Positions 29,585 through 40,556 are shown, numbered from the stretch's first letter. The stretch is DNA of 64,000 nt from Thraustochytrium sp. TN22 (GCA_013306675.1 JABLUY010000022.1:124001-188000); one strand, 5' to 3'. Notes: generated by a model from the sequence alone, not told the origin. Translations and numbers: made by a program.

Positions 29585-30562
29585 CGTGCCAGCCCAAAGC
29601 AGCTCAGTCAGGACGTTTGCCTCTGATTTTCTGGGCTCGCACGCGGCGCCGGCGGCGACAAAGCTGATGCCCCGCACTGGGACTCGTCCTCGACCTTGAA
29701 CGACAACTCCATCCCATCAACGGCATCGAGCGCAACCCAGAATCAGGGGCGAATCCGGGGGCAAATCAGGGACTCACAGTTTGGCGCCGTGACCGACCAG
29801 AACAACTTGAAGAGGGAGCTCCGTCGGGGAGCAGCGTACGTGCCTTGGCATGCTGGCCATGCGGCGATTCTATCGTGCGCTGCGGTTGGCGCGCTGATGT
29901 GCGTGCGAAGGCCGTCGCACTCCGTTGGAGTCTTTCTTTGCAAGATGCCATTGCCATTATTGCAAAGAAGGCGAGCGAGCAAGAGAGAATATGCGCGCTC
30001 GCGCGCGCTCGCGCGCGCTCGCGCGCGACAGGGGCCGGCAGTGAAGCCGCATGTCGCTCGGCGGCGCCGCCCCGCGTCGCAAATTGCGAGGAAAAGGAAA
30101 GGACGCTGTCAGGCTGGCAGCGTCGCTGCATGACACAAGGCATGGACTTCAAGTTTGCATCCATGAGTTGGTGCCGCGAGACCCCGGTGACTCTGACTCC
30201 GCCTGCCCTGCGCGGTCCCGTGCGCATCGCGCGCAGCAGGAGACAGCAAGCAAGCAAGCCAGCGCGCGCGCACCACTTTGTGCGCTAGCACGAGCAAGTT
30301 GGATGCGCTCGCTTCTGATACCTGGGCGTCGGCGGCGTCAGGTTGGGACGCGACGCCGCCATGGCTGGGACGCGACGCCGCCATGGCTGGGACGGGACGC
30401 GCGAGCAGAGCAGCACGGGGCCAGGGCCAGGGACGAGCACGACGACGGCAGCAGCAAACCAGCAACAGCGAGCAAGAGCAAAGGCAAGGGAAGAAAAGAG
30501 CGGTCGAGGAATCGATCTCAAGCGCCTGCCTGAGGAATCTCAACTTCAACAAGCGAGGAAGA
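29585..30562. promoter_or_regulatory. Divergent promoter region with 22-bp tandem repeat
   Basis: This 978-bp gap lies between the giant gene and the P450 gene. It holds a (GCGC)-rich CGCTCG run at about 29997-30028 and the 22-bp repeat at 30341-30400. No gene is supported, although one frame is open across the end of the region into the P450. Confidence 0.5.
30341..30400. repeat. 22-bp tandem repeat
   Basis: Two complete copies (30341-30362 and 30363-30384) of a unit starting GGCTGGGACGCGACGCC, plus a partial third, lie in the 5' flank of the P450 gene. Confidence 0.85.
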
Positions 30563-32305
30563 ATGATTGCGATGCGCACGACCAAGCCTTCGGCAGTGAC
30601 GGCGCTGTGCGCCGGTGCGGCGGCCGTGGCGCTGTGGCGGCTCGTGGTGCGTCCTCTACTGCAGCTGCGGCGGCGCGCGATCATGTGCAACCGGCTGCCG
30701 GGCCTGGCGGAGGCGGCGAACGAGGGGTGGGTGCTGGGCACGCTGGTGGGTGAGGACGTGATCCCGCGCGGGCAGGCGATGACGCCGGATAACTTTCGCA
30801 AGGGCATTCTGGGCGCCATGCGGCGCGCTCTGCGGCGCAATGACGGTCTTCGGCGCAAGGGCGTGGTGGTGGCGCACTACCTGAGCGAGTGGCTGAGCCG
30901 GCTCGTGCCGTGGCACAATATGCATGTGGTGGTGGTGCACAAGATGGAGTACATTCGCGAGATTCTGGCGGCCAAGAACCAGCACAAGTTCGTCAAGGGG
31001 CGGAGCTATGAGGTGTTTGGCGCGCTGGTGGGCCAAGGCGCCCTGAGCTCGTCGGGCGCCAAGTGGCGCATGCAGCGCACTGCACTGGACCACGCCTTCA
31101 AGGATCGTGCCATGGCGCGCGTGGTGCCGCAGGCGAACGAGACGACGGACAAGCTGATCGCGAAGCTGGCGGCGGTCGGGCCGCACAAGGCCGTGGACAT
31201 GACGGAGGAGTTCATGAAGCTGGCCATGGACAGCCTGGGCCACTTCGCCATGTCGCACGCCTTTGGCAGCGTGGAGGCGAGTCGCCCCGAGGACGCGCCG
31301 CTGTACGAGGCGTTCGAGGTGATTTTGGGCACGCTCAACACGCGCGTGTTCTTGCCCATGGCGCACGAGACGCGGTGGGTGCCGCTGCCGGTGAACCGCG
31401 AGTTCAACGCGGCCATGACGACGGTGCGCGACACGTGCACGCGCATCATCGAATCGCGGCGGCGCGAGCTGGCGGAGCGCAGCGAGGCGCTGCGCGAGCC
31501 GCGCGACGTGGTGGACGTTCTGCTGACTGGCGCGGTGATGGACACGGAGCTGGGCGAAGAGCGGCCGTTCACGACGGAGGAGATCATGGACAACATGCTC
31601 ACGCTGACCTTTGCGGGCCACGACACGACGGCCAGCCTGCTCACGTTTGCGCTGTACCTGCTTGCCACCTGTGAAGCGGGCGTGATGAAGCGGCTGCGCG
31701 CCGAGCTTGACGCGGAACTTGGCAGCGACGGCGACCTCACGCTGCAGGATATGGAGCGCCTGCCGTACCTGGACGCCATTCTCACCGAGGCGCTCCGGCT
31801 GTACCCGTCGGCGCTCTTCACGCGGCGCGCGCTGGAAGACATCCGCCTGGGCGACGACATGGTCGTGCCGGCTGGCACGGAGATCTTCGTGTGGCCGCAG
31901 CTCACGCAGCGCGACCCGGACAACTTTGAGGACCCGGACGCCTTTTTGCCCGAGCGCTGGCTCGACCGCCTGCAGCGCGACGGCCGCCCGCTCAAGGTCG
32001 AGTTGGTCGTCCTAGGCCGCGAGCTGGCTTATCTGCCCTTCTCGCTCGGCCCCCGCAACTGCCTGGGCCGCTCGTTCGCGCTCACCTCCATCAAGTCGGT
32101 GCTCGTGCGCCTCGTGCGCGCCTTCGACTTCGTCCACGTCCCTGACGAGGACTTTTCCCCGGACCCTGCGCTCAACCTTACCTTCAACGCCACGCCCTGC
32201 CACATGCGCGCCCTCCCGCGCCGCTCGGCCGCCGCCACCGCCGGCTGCGTGGCCGAAGCAGCCGCCCGCCTCGCCCTGGGCCAAGGAGCCTCTGTCGCGG
32301 CGTAA
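30563..32305 (+). CDS. Cytochrome P450 monooxygenase (CYP4/CYP46-like clan)
   Basis: The protein has 580 residues. Residues about 10-28 form an N-terminal membrane anchor (AVTALCAGAAAVALWRLVV), so it is likely an ER enzyme facing the cytosol. The I-helix oxygen-binding motif is AGHDTT (351-356), the K-helix ExxR is EALR (409-412), PERW follows, and the heme-ligand loop is FSLGPRNCLGRSF with Cys500. The general sequence is closest in feel to the CYP4/CYP46/CYP3 group, whose members hydroxylate fatty acids or sterols. Substrate cannot be read from sequence. The C-terminus after the fold is Ala-rich. The start chosen is the ATG just before the anchor; a nearby Met five codons later is equivalent. 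Confidence 0.95.
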   Translation: MIAMRTTKPSAVTALCAGAAAVALWRLVVRPLLQLRRRAIMCNRLPGLAEAANEGWVLGTLVGEDVIPRGQAMTPDNFRKGILGAMRRALRRNDGLRRKGVVVAHYLSEWLSRLVPWHNMHVVVVHKMEYIREILAAKNQHKFVKGRSYEVFGALVGQGALSSSGAKWRMQRTALDHAFKDRAMARVVPQANETTDKLIAKLAAVGPHKAVDMTEEFMKLAMDSLGHFAMSHAFGSVEASRPEDAPLYEAFEVILGTLNTRVFLPMAHETRWVPLPVNREFNAAMTTVRDTCTRIIESRRRELAERSEALREPRDVVDVLLTGAVMDTELGEERPFTTEEIMDNMLTLTFAGHDTTASLLTFALYLLATCEAGVMKRLRAELDAELGSDGDLTLQDMERLPYLDAILTEALRLYPSALFTRRALEDIRLGDDMVVPAGTEIFVWPQLTQRDPDNFEDPDAFLPERWLDRLQRDGRPLKVELVVLGRELAYLPFSLGPRNCLGRSFALTSIKSVLVRLVRAFDFVHVPDEDFSPDPALNLTFNATPCHMRALPRRSAAATAGCVAEAAARLALGQGASVAA

Positions 32306-33539
32306 AGAAGATGAGAAGAGTCTGAGTCAAAAGATTTGCGCATTTCATCATGCCGTGAGGTCCGTGAGGTCCGTGAGGTGTGGGTGCACGGGCGTGCACG
32401 GCCACCTGGACGGGTTCTTGCCAGTGACGACGTCGCTGCACGTCGCGGCACTCGTCTTGTAGTAGTAGGCGCGGCCCCGCGCCCGGTACAGCGAGCAGCG
32501 CGCCATGTCGAGGGATTGTGACGTCGGTAACCACATTTCCTTGGCCCATCACATCAGCATCAGCGGCAGGCGGGCGTCCGGCATGCAACATGGCTCACTG
32601 TCAGCCCTGATCGATGGCCGGCGGCGGCCCAGGCCAAGCCCGCAGAAGCCTCTGAGCAGGAGGCCCTGCCTGCACTTCGGCCAAAGGCTCAGCCAGGGTC
32701 GCGACGCCAGCAGCCAGGTGATTGCGTCCTGGCACAGTGGCACTGGCAGCCTGAGCGTCCGTTAGTACAGCCCGATCAGCTGGTTATGGTAGGCTTTGCT
32801 TCCTGCAGCCGCCTGCAGCCGCCAGCGGTCAAGCTCAAGGCCGCGCGGCCCACGCGCAGCGGCAGTCGGCGCGAGAGTCGCGCACACCGCACTGCACTGC
32901 GCAGCACTGCACGGTGCAGCACGGCAGTCTCGCCGCGCTGATGGTGCGAGCGCGCAAGCCTCGACGGCGCGAGCTTCCCGGACAGCCAGCCAGCGCTTCA
33001 AGCGCGCGCAGTTCTGTGGATACATACATAGGTACAAGCAAGGGCAGAGCAAGGGCGGTGGCGGCCAGCCAGCTCCCGGCCCGCTTCCGCATTCACCGTA
33101 TGCGGCCAGGCGGGCGTGGCTGCGCGGCCAGGCGAGCCAGGCCGGCCCGCGACTGGAGCCGAGCGCAAGCCCCGGGCTTGACTCCGCCCCGTCACCGAGA
33201 GCGTGACCTGACTGGGCCCGGCGTGGCCAGTCGCAGGGCCTTCACTTGAAGGGCCTGCAGGACCGGAGTCAATAAGAGGCCCAGAACCCGGACTCGTCGA
33301 CGCGCCCTGCCGAGGCGAGCGAGGCTGCGCGAGGCTGCGCGCGGCGGCGGGCGGCGGCGGCGGGCGCGGGCGCGGCGGCGCGCGGCGGCGGGCGCGCGGC
33401 GGCGCGGCGGCGGCGCGGCGCGTCGGCGCGGCGGCGAGGGGCGGCGGCGGCGAGCTGGCCGAGACCCGCACTTCGTTGCGCCTATCCTTCCTTGCCTTGC
33501 CACCCTCTGGCAGAACCCGATCGCTCGCTCAGGCGTCGG

Positions 33540-33577
<38 letters not shown>

Positions 33578-33614
33578 GGCGCGGCGGCGGCGGCGGCCGG
33601 CGCGGCGGAGCGGC

Positions 33615-33651
<37 letters not shown>

Positions 33652-34798
33652 GCGGCGGTCCCTCCGCTCATCAGCAGCCGAGGCAAGGCCAGCCAGCCGT
33701 CCCCGTTTGAAAAGACAGGCGGCCAACAACTCCACTCCCCGGCGCCCGGCCGCTCGGCCGCTCGCGGCGGCGGCGGCGGCGCGGCGGCGGCGGCGGCGCG
33801 CGGCTCGACCCGCCCCCTCCCCCCGGCGCGGCGCGGCGCGGGCGGCGCGGCTCCGCGCGGGACCAGGACCGCCGCGGCGCGGGTCCCGCCGTTCATCCAT
33901 CCTGGTTACAGGCATCGGCGGCTGCATCCCATCGCTCCCGCATCGGGCGGGTCGCGCCGCGACTGGCGGCGGGGCCGCGGCGGCAGGAACCGGGCGCGCG
34001 GCGCGGAGGCGCGCGGCGCGGCGGCGCGCGGCGGCGGCCGGCAGCAGGCAGGCAGGCAGGAGGCGGCAGGAGGCGGCTGCGGCGGCGCGAACGGGAAGGG
34101 AGGCGCGGTGTGCAGCGTGGCGCGCGCAACCCGGCGAGGCGCGAGGCTTGCGAGCTAGCTGTTTTCCTCACCTCGCCTCGGCGGCGGGGCGAGGCGGTGG
34201 TGGACGCAGCGCGGCGCGGCGCGGCGCGGCGCGCCACGGCGGGCGGGCAGGCAGGCGAGCAGACAGCCAAGGCGTCGCGGGCGGGCGCAGGCGCGCCAGC
34301 CGGCCGGCCGAGGGCGAGCGCGGGTGGTCTGGCCTGGCCTGGCCTGGCCTGGCTGCAGCGCGCGCGGCGGAGGCACGGCGAGGCAGAGTCGGCGGTGGCG
34401 CAGAGCAAGCGGTCGACCGCTGGTCGGGTCGCTGGCGCTGCAGCGGCTCGAGGGCGAGGCGAACGGAAGATCAACTCGCCGCGGCGCGCGTAGGTAAGCG
34501 GGCGGCGAGGAGCTAGAACCGAAGTTGAGGCCGCTCGGGCGCGCCCTCTGCTCGCTGGCGAGCGGAGAGTTTTTTTGCGTGTCCCGCCCGGGCAGCCCCC
34601 CCAAGAACCCGTGCGGATCGTCGGCCGGAAGGTCGTGGCCCCGGGCTAGCAGAAGGAGCAGCAGACAGCAGCAAAGCAAAGCAAAGCAACGCAAAGCAAA
34701 GCAAAGGAGCGGAGCGGGGCGGGGCATCGTTGTTGTTGTACTCTGCCTCTCTCGCCCCGTTCAAAGACCTTTCGTCTCGCGCTCAAGTCCCCTCCAGC
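32306..34798. other. Gene-poor GC-rich spacer with simple repeats
   Basis: I find no supported gene in 2.5 kb. It holds three tandem CCGTGAGGT units at about 32353-32379, long (GGC)n-like stretches at about 33340-33440 and 33549-33656, CCTGG repeats at about 34326-34355, and an (AGCAA)n pentamer tract at about 34669-34707. Open frames here are Arg/Ala/Gly-only, change with strand and have no domain. Confidence 0.6.
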
Positions 34799-36499
34799 AT
34801 GATGACGACCAACAAGCGGCCTTTGCCGGCCTCGCTCACCTTCAACGGCGCGTCGCCGCTGAAGAAGGACACCTTCGTCCAAGACCACCTCGTGGACAAG
34901 AGCGAGGGCGAGTTGGGCAACAGTAGCGGTAGCAGCAGCGCGACAAGTGATGCTAGTGACGGCGCCGCGCCACCGCGCGCGCCCATGGCGTCGCCCTCGG
35001 GCCGCGGCGCGCGCGCGGGCCAGGCCGGTGCCGCGGCAGCCGGAACCGCAGACCCGCACGCGGCCGTGGCGGCGGCCTCGCGCAGCATGTCAATGCGCAA
35101 GGTGAGCAATCGCGACTTCAAACGCATCATGACGCTGGGTACCGGATCGTTCGCGCAGGTCATCCTTGTGCAGAGCAAGTTGCGCGCCGACAGCGGCAGC
35201 CTGTACGCCATGAAGGTGCTGGACACACAGAAAATTATCAAGCAGAAGCAGCAGGTGCACACCATGACGGAGCGCAGCGTGCTGGGCCAAACATCAAATC
35301 ACCCCTTCATCGTCTCGCTCAAGTACGCCTTTCGGACAGCCACCACGCTCAACCTGGTCATGGACTTTTGCAGCGGCGGTGAGCTGTACTTTCACCTCTC
35401 CCGCGTCGGCCGCTTCTCCGAGGCACGCGCCAAGTTCTACACGGTCGAGCTCGTGCTGGCGCTCGAGCATCTGCACTCATACGACATCGTCTACCGCGAC
35501 CTCAAGCCGGAGAACGTGCTCATTGCGGCCGACGGCCACATTATGCTGGCCGATTTCGGCCTCTCCAAGGAGGGCATTCGCGACTACACCAACGGCACCG
35601 ACACCTTTTGTGGCACGCCCGAGTACCTGGCGCCCGAGGTGCTCTTCCGCACCGGCCACGGAACGGCCGTCGACTGGTGGAGCCTCGGTATTCTGCTCTA
35701 CGAGATGCTCACCAGCCTGCCGCCTTGGTACTCGAAGAACCGCCACGAGATGTTCGACGGCATCTGCCGCCGTGACCTCGTCTTCCCCGACCCGGGCAAG
35801 CTGCACATGTCCTCTGAGTCCAAGAGCCTCATCCGCGGCCTGCTGCAAAAGGACCCGCGCATGCGCCTGGGCTCCGGCCCAGTCGAGGCCATCAAGTCGC
35901 ACGCTTTCTTCTCCGACATCGACCTGGACGCCGTCTTGGCCAAGGCCGTGCCTGCGCCCTGGAAGCCGGAGCACGGCAAGATCTATTTCGACGAGGTCTA
36001 CACGCAGCTGCCCTTTGACTCGGGCAACGCCAAGATGACGCGCGTCAGCCCGGGCTCGCGCCCGCCGCTCGCGCCAGGCTCTTCCACCTCGCCCGTCAGC
36101 ATGCGCGACGAGATGATGGCCGCCTCGCCGCTGTACCCGTCCAGCTTCATGGAGCGCGCCTTTAGCGGCTTCAGCTACACCGACCCGGACGCCATGCCGG
36201 CCGAATCGCCCCACAGCCTCCTAAGCGCCGGCCTCGGCAGCTACGGTAGTGCGCGCCATTCTCTCTCCCTCACGCGCTCCGCGCTGGACCGCCCGCCCGG
36301 CGGCATCAGCGCCGGCGTCGGCGCCGGCTCCGATGCCGCCGTGCATCACGCACACGCGCACCACCTCCACCTTCCTCACTACACGCACGGCGTGCAGGAC
36401 ACGCGCTCCGCGGAGGCGCAGGCAGCCGAGGACGCCGCTGCCGCCGCGCACGACGACGACTGTGGTGGCCAGTTCTCCCTCGAACTGGAGGACATGTGA
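34799..36499 (+). CDS. AKT/SGK/S6K-like AGC protein kinase
   Basis: The protein has 566 residues. The kinase domain starts at F107 (FKRIMTLGTGSFAQV). It has AMKVL, the catalytic loop YRDLKPENV, ADFGLS, and an activation loop TFCGTPEYLAPE with Thr269 as the PDK1 site. The C-terminal AGC tail follows with a turn-like TRVSPGS and a hydrophobic motif FSGFSY at 455-460, where Ser459 would be the TORC2- or TOR-type site. There is no PH domain. The N-terminal 100 residues are Ala/Ser-rich and low complexity. The last 80 or so residues are His/Ala-rich and acidic. Without PH or PX domain it is nearest SGK or Dictyostelium-type PKB-related kinases. Growth or nutrient signalling is the family's usual role. 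Confidence 0.92.
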   Translation: MMTTNKRPLPASLTFNGASPLKKDTFVQDHLVDKSEGELGNSSGSSSATSDASDGAAPPRAPMASPSGRGARAGQAGAAAAGTADPHAAVAAASRSMSMRKVSNRDFKRIMTLGTGSFAQVILVQSKLRADSGSLYAMKVLDTQKIIKQKQQVHTMTERSVLGQTSNHPFIVSLKYAFRTATTLNLVMDFCSGGELYFHLSRVGRFSEARAKFYTVELVLALEHLHSYDIVYRDLKPENVLIAADGHIMLADFGLSKEGIRDYTNGTDTFCGTPEYLAPEVLFRTGHGTAVDWWSLGILLYEMLTSLPPWYSKNRHEMFDGICRRDLVFPDPGKLHMSSESKSLIRGLLQKDPRMRLGSGPVEAIKSHAFFSDIDLDAVLAKAVPAPWKPEHGKIYFDEVYTQLPFDSGNAKMTRVSPGSRPPLAPGSSTSPVSMRDEMMAASPLYPSSFMERAFSGFSYTDPDAMPAESPHSLLSAGLGSYGSARHSLSLTRSALDRPPGGISAGVGAGSDAAVHHAHAHHLHLPHYTHGVQDTRSAEAQAAEDAAAAAHDDDCGGQFSLELEDM

Positions 36500-36796
36500 G
36501 GTGCGCCACGCGACCATTGCCGAGGCGACGAACTGGAGATCTGACTGTGAATTGCTGCTCGCTGCGTGTTGCACTGCTGCTGCTCATGGCCTGGCTGCTG
36601 CACAGCTGCGCGATGTGACGAATGAAATCTCGAATGAGCAAAGGCGCTGCAGCAGACTGATGACATGACACCAGTGGTTTTCCGAGAGAGAAGACCTGCG
36701 AGCGATAACGAGGCCAGCAAGCAGTGCAAGCAAAGTTGTGCAAGTCGTGCAAGCAAAGTGCATGGTGGGTGGGTGCTGGCCTCCTCTCTTCTGTTT

Positions 36797-36835
<39 letters not shown>

Positions 36836-37057
36836 CCCCCCACCTCTCCCTTTTCTGATGTCTTTTCCCATGAGCGCTGTCGCAATGTGCAGAAAACAGT
36901 AACAGTATCTCGTAGTCTCGTCTCCAACTGCTCGCTGGCTGCACGTCTCTGCCCCAGGAAGCCTTGGTCTCTTGAAGGTTCGTTTTGTTCTTTTAGAGTT
37001 AGGCTAGAGTACCTGTACCAGTTACTGTGCGAGGGCGCGCGGCACGGCGTCCTCTCC
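36500..37057. other. Intergenic region between convergent genes, with (CT)n tract
   Basis: No gene is supported. A pure (CT)15 microsatellite lies at about 36802-36831. The DNA here is less GC-rich than the flanking genes. Confidence 0.6.
36802..36831. repeat. (CT)n microsatellite
   Basis: About 15 uninterrupted CT dinucleotides lie in the gap between convergent genes. Confidence 0.8.
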
Positions 37058-39118
37058 TCATGGGCCTCGGCACGCCGCTGTGGCCGTCTCCGCGTTCTCG
37101 CCCCCCCCGGATGCCGCCGACGTGGCACGCGTGACGTGCGCCGGTGCAGGCGGCGCAGACGCGGCCTCGTTGGAGGTCGAGGAGGACGCAGGGCTAGAGG
37201 AGGAGGACGAGGAGGACGAGCTGGAGGACGAAGAGCTCGAAGAGGACGACGACGAGGAAGAGGACGACGACGAGGTGGTGGCGACGTCAGCAGCCGGAGG
37301 CCTCGCAGTTTGCAGAAAAGGCGCGCTGCGCACCGGCGCCGAGGAGACGAGCCCGCTCGAGTCGCGTACAAGCGAGACGACCGAAGTGACGGCAGGCTGC
37401 GACTGCGCCTGTGCCTGCGCCTGCTGCTGCTGCTGCGGCTGCTGCGATGCGGCGGAGGACGCAGCTGTGGGGGCGGCGTGAGGCTGGGCCGAAGCCACGC
37501 GGTTCGCGACGAGAAGCGGGGGCTGCGCCGGGCTGTGCAAGCCCTGCAGAAAGTGCAGGCGCGACGGGTTATGCCGTGCCGTGCGCGGGCGCTTCTTGGG
37601 CGGGTGGCTGAGGTCGACGACAGAGTCGAGGATCTCGCGCATGAGGTTTGCGTCGAGGCGCGCGTAGTCGTCCGAGACCTCCGAGATGACCTTGATGTTC
37701 TCAGAGATAAAGTGCAGCGCGTGGCGCTTAAGCTCGGGCGCGTGCGAGGCGTCGGCGATGCTGAGCACGCTTGCCGCATTGTGCACCGAGAGCCCTCGCG
37801 TGAGCGTGACGGTGCAGAGGCTCTTGAGGCTCTGCACGTCGTAACGGTTGGCCAGCACGAGCAAGTCGGACGCCAGATGGAGCTGAGAGGGCTCGATAGA
37901 GTCTGTGTACATAAAGTGCACGAAGGCGTGCAGGGCGTCCGGGTCGACCTCCTTGACGACAACGACGTTGTTGCGCGATTCGCGCAGACTCGAGCTGAAC
38001 ATGGCGTCGAAGACGACGCTGCGCGCAGCCAGGACCACACGGTGCACCTTGAAGACACGGCCCTCGCAGTGAAGCTCCACGTCCGTATACTTTTCGGACT
38101 GGTAGAGCGCGACCAGCGCGTTTGACAACTGCGGCTGGTACGACTTGAGCGCGAGGTCGCGCGCCTTGTGGTCCTGCCGGTTGATGTGCTCCAGCAAGAG
38201 GTCGCGGATCAGCTCCAGCCGCTTCGTGACGTCATTCGCGATGACCTCAGCGCCGCGCGTGATCTCGATGAATTGCAGCACGAGTCCCAGGGAGTCGTAG
38301 CCCTCCGGGAAGAACGACTTGGTCTTGCCGGCCGCCGTCTGCAGGTACCACTCGCCCTTGTATCGGCACACCTTCTCGATGTCCGCGCCATACTCGAGCA
38401 GCGTGGTGATGAAGTCCTTTACAAAGGCGGCCGTCTGGATGCCGTTGCGGCCCTCAGACCCCTTCCACGTCGGCATTTCCAGAATCGCAAGGTGCAGCGC
38501 CGTGCCGCCCTGCCGCTGCTCGCCGTCCATGTCGTACATGTTGATGTTGATGTCGCGGTGCTCCAGCAGGCACTTGACCGTGTCCAGATCACCCACCGTG
38601 ATGGCCTGCCAGAACGACTTTTGCGCCGGGCTCGCCTTGCCCGACGTCAGCACGGCGCTCGCGACCGCCTCGTGGTCCGGGTCCGCGGCGGCGGCGGCCG
38701 CAGCCGCAGCCGCCACTGCTGTCGCCGCAGCCTGCGGGTCCACCCCGTGCTGGCCTCCGCCCTGGTTCTGCTGCTGCTGCTGGTTCTGCTGGTTCTGCTG
38801 CTGCTGGTGGTTCTGCTGCTGCTGCGAGTTTGAAGGTTCCTGCGGCGCCGACGTGGTGGGGTGCAAGGCCAGCGAGCGCGCCCCGGGCACGTGCGGGTGC
38901 TGCGGCGGCTGCACGAGCTGTTGCTCGCTCGGCGCGTGCTGCGGGAGATGCAGCACTGTCTGCGTCTGTTGCGACGACGGTGGACCATGGCTCGCGTCAT
39001 CCTGCTGATGCTGCATCTGCGCCCGTGCCTGCGGCGGGTGCTCGGCCGTCTGCTGCACCTGCTGCGAGCCGGACTGCCGCGCCTGACGCGCGGACGGGAT
39101 GCTAAGGGCGCCGTTCAT
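37058..39118 (-). CDS. Ankyrin-BTB/POZ-BACK protein with Gln-rich and poly-Ser regions
   Basis: The protein has 686 residues. Residues 1-140 are Gln/Pro/His-rich with interrupted polyQ. Residues about 165-290 contain ankyrin-like repeats (FWQAITVGDLDTVKCLLEH, GTALHLAIL). A BTB/POZ domain follows at about 335-440 (YTDVELHCEGRVFKVHRVVLAARS, VFDAMFSSSL). It leads into a BACK-like helical part (LLVLANRYDVQSLKSLC). The C-terminus has a basic PPKKRPRTAR, a likely nuclear signal, and then a run of more than 25 serines. ANK-BTB proteins often recruit substrates to CUL3 ubiquitin ligases, a role that is plausible here. The ATG at 39118 was chosen; frame above it is Arg/Ala low complexity. Confidence 0.85.
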   Translation of the reverse strand: MNGALSIPSARQARQSGSQQVQQTAEHPPQARAQMQHQQDDASHGPPSSQQTQTVLHLPQHAPSEQQLVQPPQHPHVPGARSLALHPTTSAPQEPSNSQQQQNHQQQQNQQNQQQQQNQGGGQHGVDPQAAATAVAAAAAAAAAADPDHEAVASAVLTSGKASPAQKSFWQAITVGDLDTVKCLLEHRDININMYDMDGEQRQGGTALHLAILEMPTWKGSEGRNGIQTAAFVKDFITTLLEYGADIEKVCRYKGEWYLQTAAGKTKSFFPEGYDSLGLVLQFIEITRGAEVIANDVTKRLELIRDLLLEHINRQDHKARDLALKSYQPQLSNALVALYQSEKYTDVELHCEGRVFKVHRVVLAARSVVFDAMFSSSLRESRNNVVVVKEVDPDALHAFVHFMYTDSIEPSQLHLASDLLVLANRYDVQSLKSLCTVTLTRGLSVHNAASVLSIADASHAPELKRHALHFISENIKVISEVSDDYARLDANLMREILDSVVDLSHPPKKRPRTARHNPSRLHFLQGLHSPAQPPLLVANRVASAQPHAAPTAASSAASQQPQQQQQAQAQAQSQPAVTSVVSLVRDSSGLVSSAPVRSAPFLQTARPPAADVATTSSSSSSSSSSSSSSSSSSSSSSSSSSSPASSSTSNEAASAPPAPAHVTRATSAASGGGENAETATAACRGP

Positions 39119-39444
39119 GGAGTATGAGTACACGGCGCCGGCAGAGCAGGCGCTGCACGCGCCGCCGCCACCCTTGCGACCGCCCCACGTGGAGTCTCGT
39201 CCAAGGCTGGGACTGCCGGCGCTGGGGGCGCGCCCTTGTGCGCGCGGGGCCCTCTCCGCGTCGCGCGCGTCGCGCGCGCCGCCGTTGCCGCCGCCTTCGC
39301 GCCGCCGCGGTGCTTCGCGGGCGGCGGGCGCGTGCGCGGTCTCCTCGCGGTCCCGCTCGTGAACTCTCGCCGCGCGTCGCGCAGGAGCCGCGGCCCCGTC
39401 GTCGTCCACCGCTGCTCGCCGCTGCTGCCTCCGCTGCCGCCGCT

Positions 39445-39476
<32 letters not shown>

Positions 39477-39658
39477 GCTCCTCGCCGTCGCCGCGCCGCG
39501 CTCCTCGCGCGACCGGGTTTGCCGCCCTGCGCCGCGGCCCGCCTTCCGCCATGCCGGGCCGCCCCCCTGCCGCCCGCCTCCGCGCCCGCGCGGCGCGCGC
39601 GGCCGCGTGCCGAGGCGGACGCGCCGCGGCCTCCGCTCCGCGCCGCCCGCGCGCCCCG

Positions 39659-39690
<32 letters not shown>

Positions 39691-39769
39691 GCCGGGACGG
39701 GCTCGCGGCGGCCAGCAGGCGGCCAAGCGCGCGGGCGCCGCCGCCGCCGCGAGGCGCGAAGACGCGGAG

Positions 39770-39960
39770 AACGAGCGGGACGAGGACGACGAGGACGGCG
39801 AGGACGACGAGCAGGACGAACAGCACGGCGAAGAGCACGAGCAGGACGAGCAGGAACAGCAGGACGAGCAGGACGAGCAGGACGACGAGGACAAGAAGGG
39901 CGAGGAAGAGGACGAGGACGAGGAAGAGGAAGAGGAAGAGCAGGACGACGAGGAGCTGAC
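39770..39960. repeat. Imperfect (GACGAG)n hexamer tract
   Basis: About 190 bp of purine-rich repeats are built from GACGAG, GAGCAG and GAGGAC words. On the plus strand they read as Asp/Glu/Gln in a long low-complexity frame. Confidence 0.75.
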
Positions 39961-40114
39961 GGCCGGGCGAAGAGCTGAGAAGGCTGCAGGCGATGGAGGA
40001 GACGGACTCGACGGTGTCAATTGACTTGCCGAGGCCTCGACGTCACGATGTGACTTGCAATGACAAGCGACGATGCCTTGCGACGACGAGCGACTTGCAC
40101 TGGTGAACAACTAG

Positions 40115-40184
40115 CCTTGCGGCGCTCTTAGAGCGTTGAAGATGCGCGTCCTTGCGGCGCTCTTAGAGCTTTGAAGATGCTCGT
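40115..40184. repeat. 35-bp tandem duplication
   Basis: Two adjacent 35-bp copies (40115-40149 and 40150-40184) start CCTTGCGGCGCTCTTAGAGC and match at 33 of 35 positions. Confidence 0.9.
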
Positions 40185-40556
40185 CCTGCTCCAGCCTTGA
40201 CGCCCTTTGACCTGCAACAGCTTCTTCTCTATCTCGTCATTTACTCCGAGGCCATGCTTATTTCGCTCTTGCACAAGGTCTCCATTTCACGCTCGGGCAT
40301 CTGCTCCTCACTCCTCATGCACATGCTCGTGTTCGCGCTCGCGTCGGTGGCTGTTCTATTTGTCACGCAGGAAAGCTGCCGGCTTGTAGAGGTCGCAAAA
40401 GAGCCTTTGCATCGTTTTCACTTCCCGATCGCCTCGTTACTTTTGGAGTGCTTTGGAGTGCCGTGAGGGATGGCGGCGGCAACGCTTCGGCCTTTCATTC
40501 AAGTTGGCATTGACTGTGAGATCGATCGAGTTCAGAAGGTGTGCACAAATGGTTCA

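Larger units (their letters stand above)
39119..40556. other. Intergenic region with GACGAG repeats and a 35-bp duplication
   Basis: No gene is supported. An imperfect (GACGAG)n block at about 39770-39960 would be a pyrimidine-rich leader of the ANK-BTB gene on the minus strand. A 35-bp duplication lies at 40115-40184. An 89-codon hydrophobic frame at 40197-40466 is not convincing. Confidence 0.55.

Noticed and set aside
33476-34516. Long open frame of Arg/Ala/Gly on the plus strand
   Set aside because: It is the translation of (GGC)n and similar repeats. Both strands and several frames are equally open, and no domain is visible.
39236-40024. 262-codon plus-strand frame ending in a long Asp/Glu/Gln stretch
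   Set aside because: The acidic part is a pure product of the GACGAG repeat and the rest is Arg/Ala/Pro. It is more likely the leader of the minus-strand ANK-BTB gene.
40197-40466. 89-codon hydrophobic plus-strand frame
   Set aside because: It has a plausible hydrophobic pattern but no match, no conserved motif and ordinary length for chance in AT-richer DNA.
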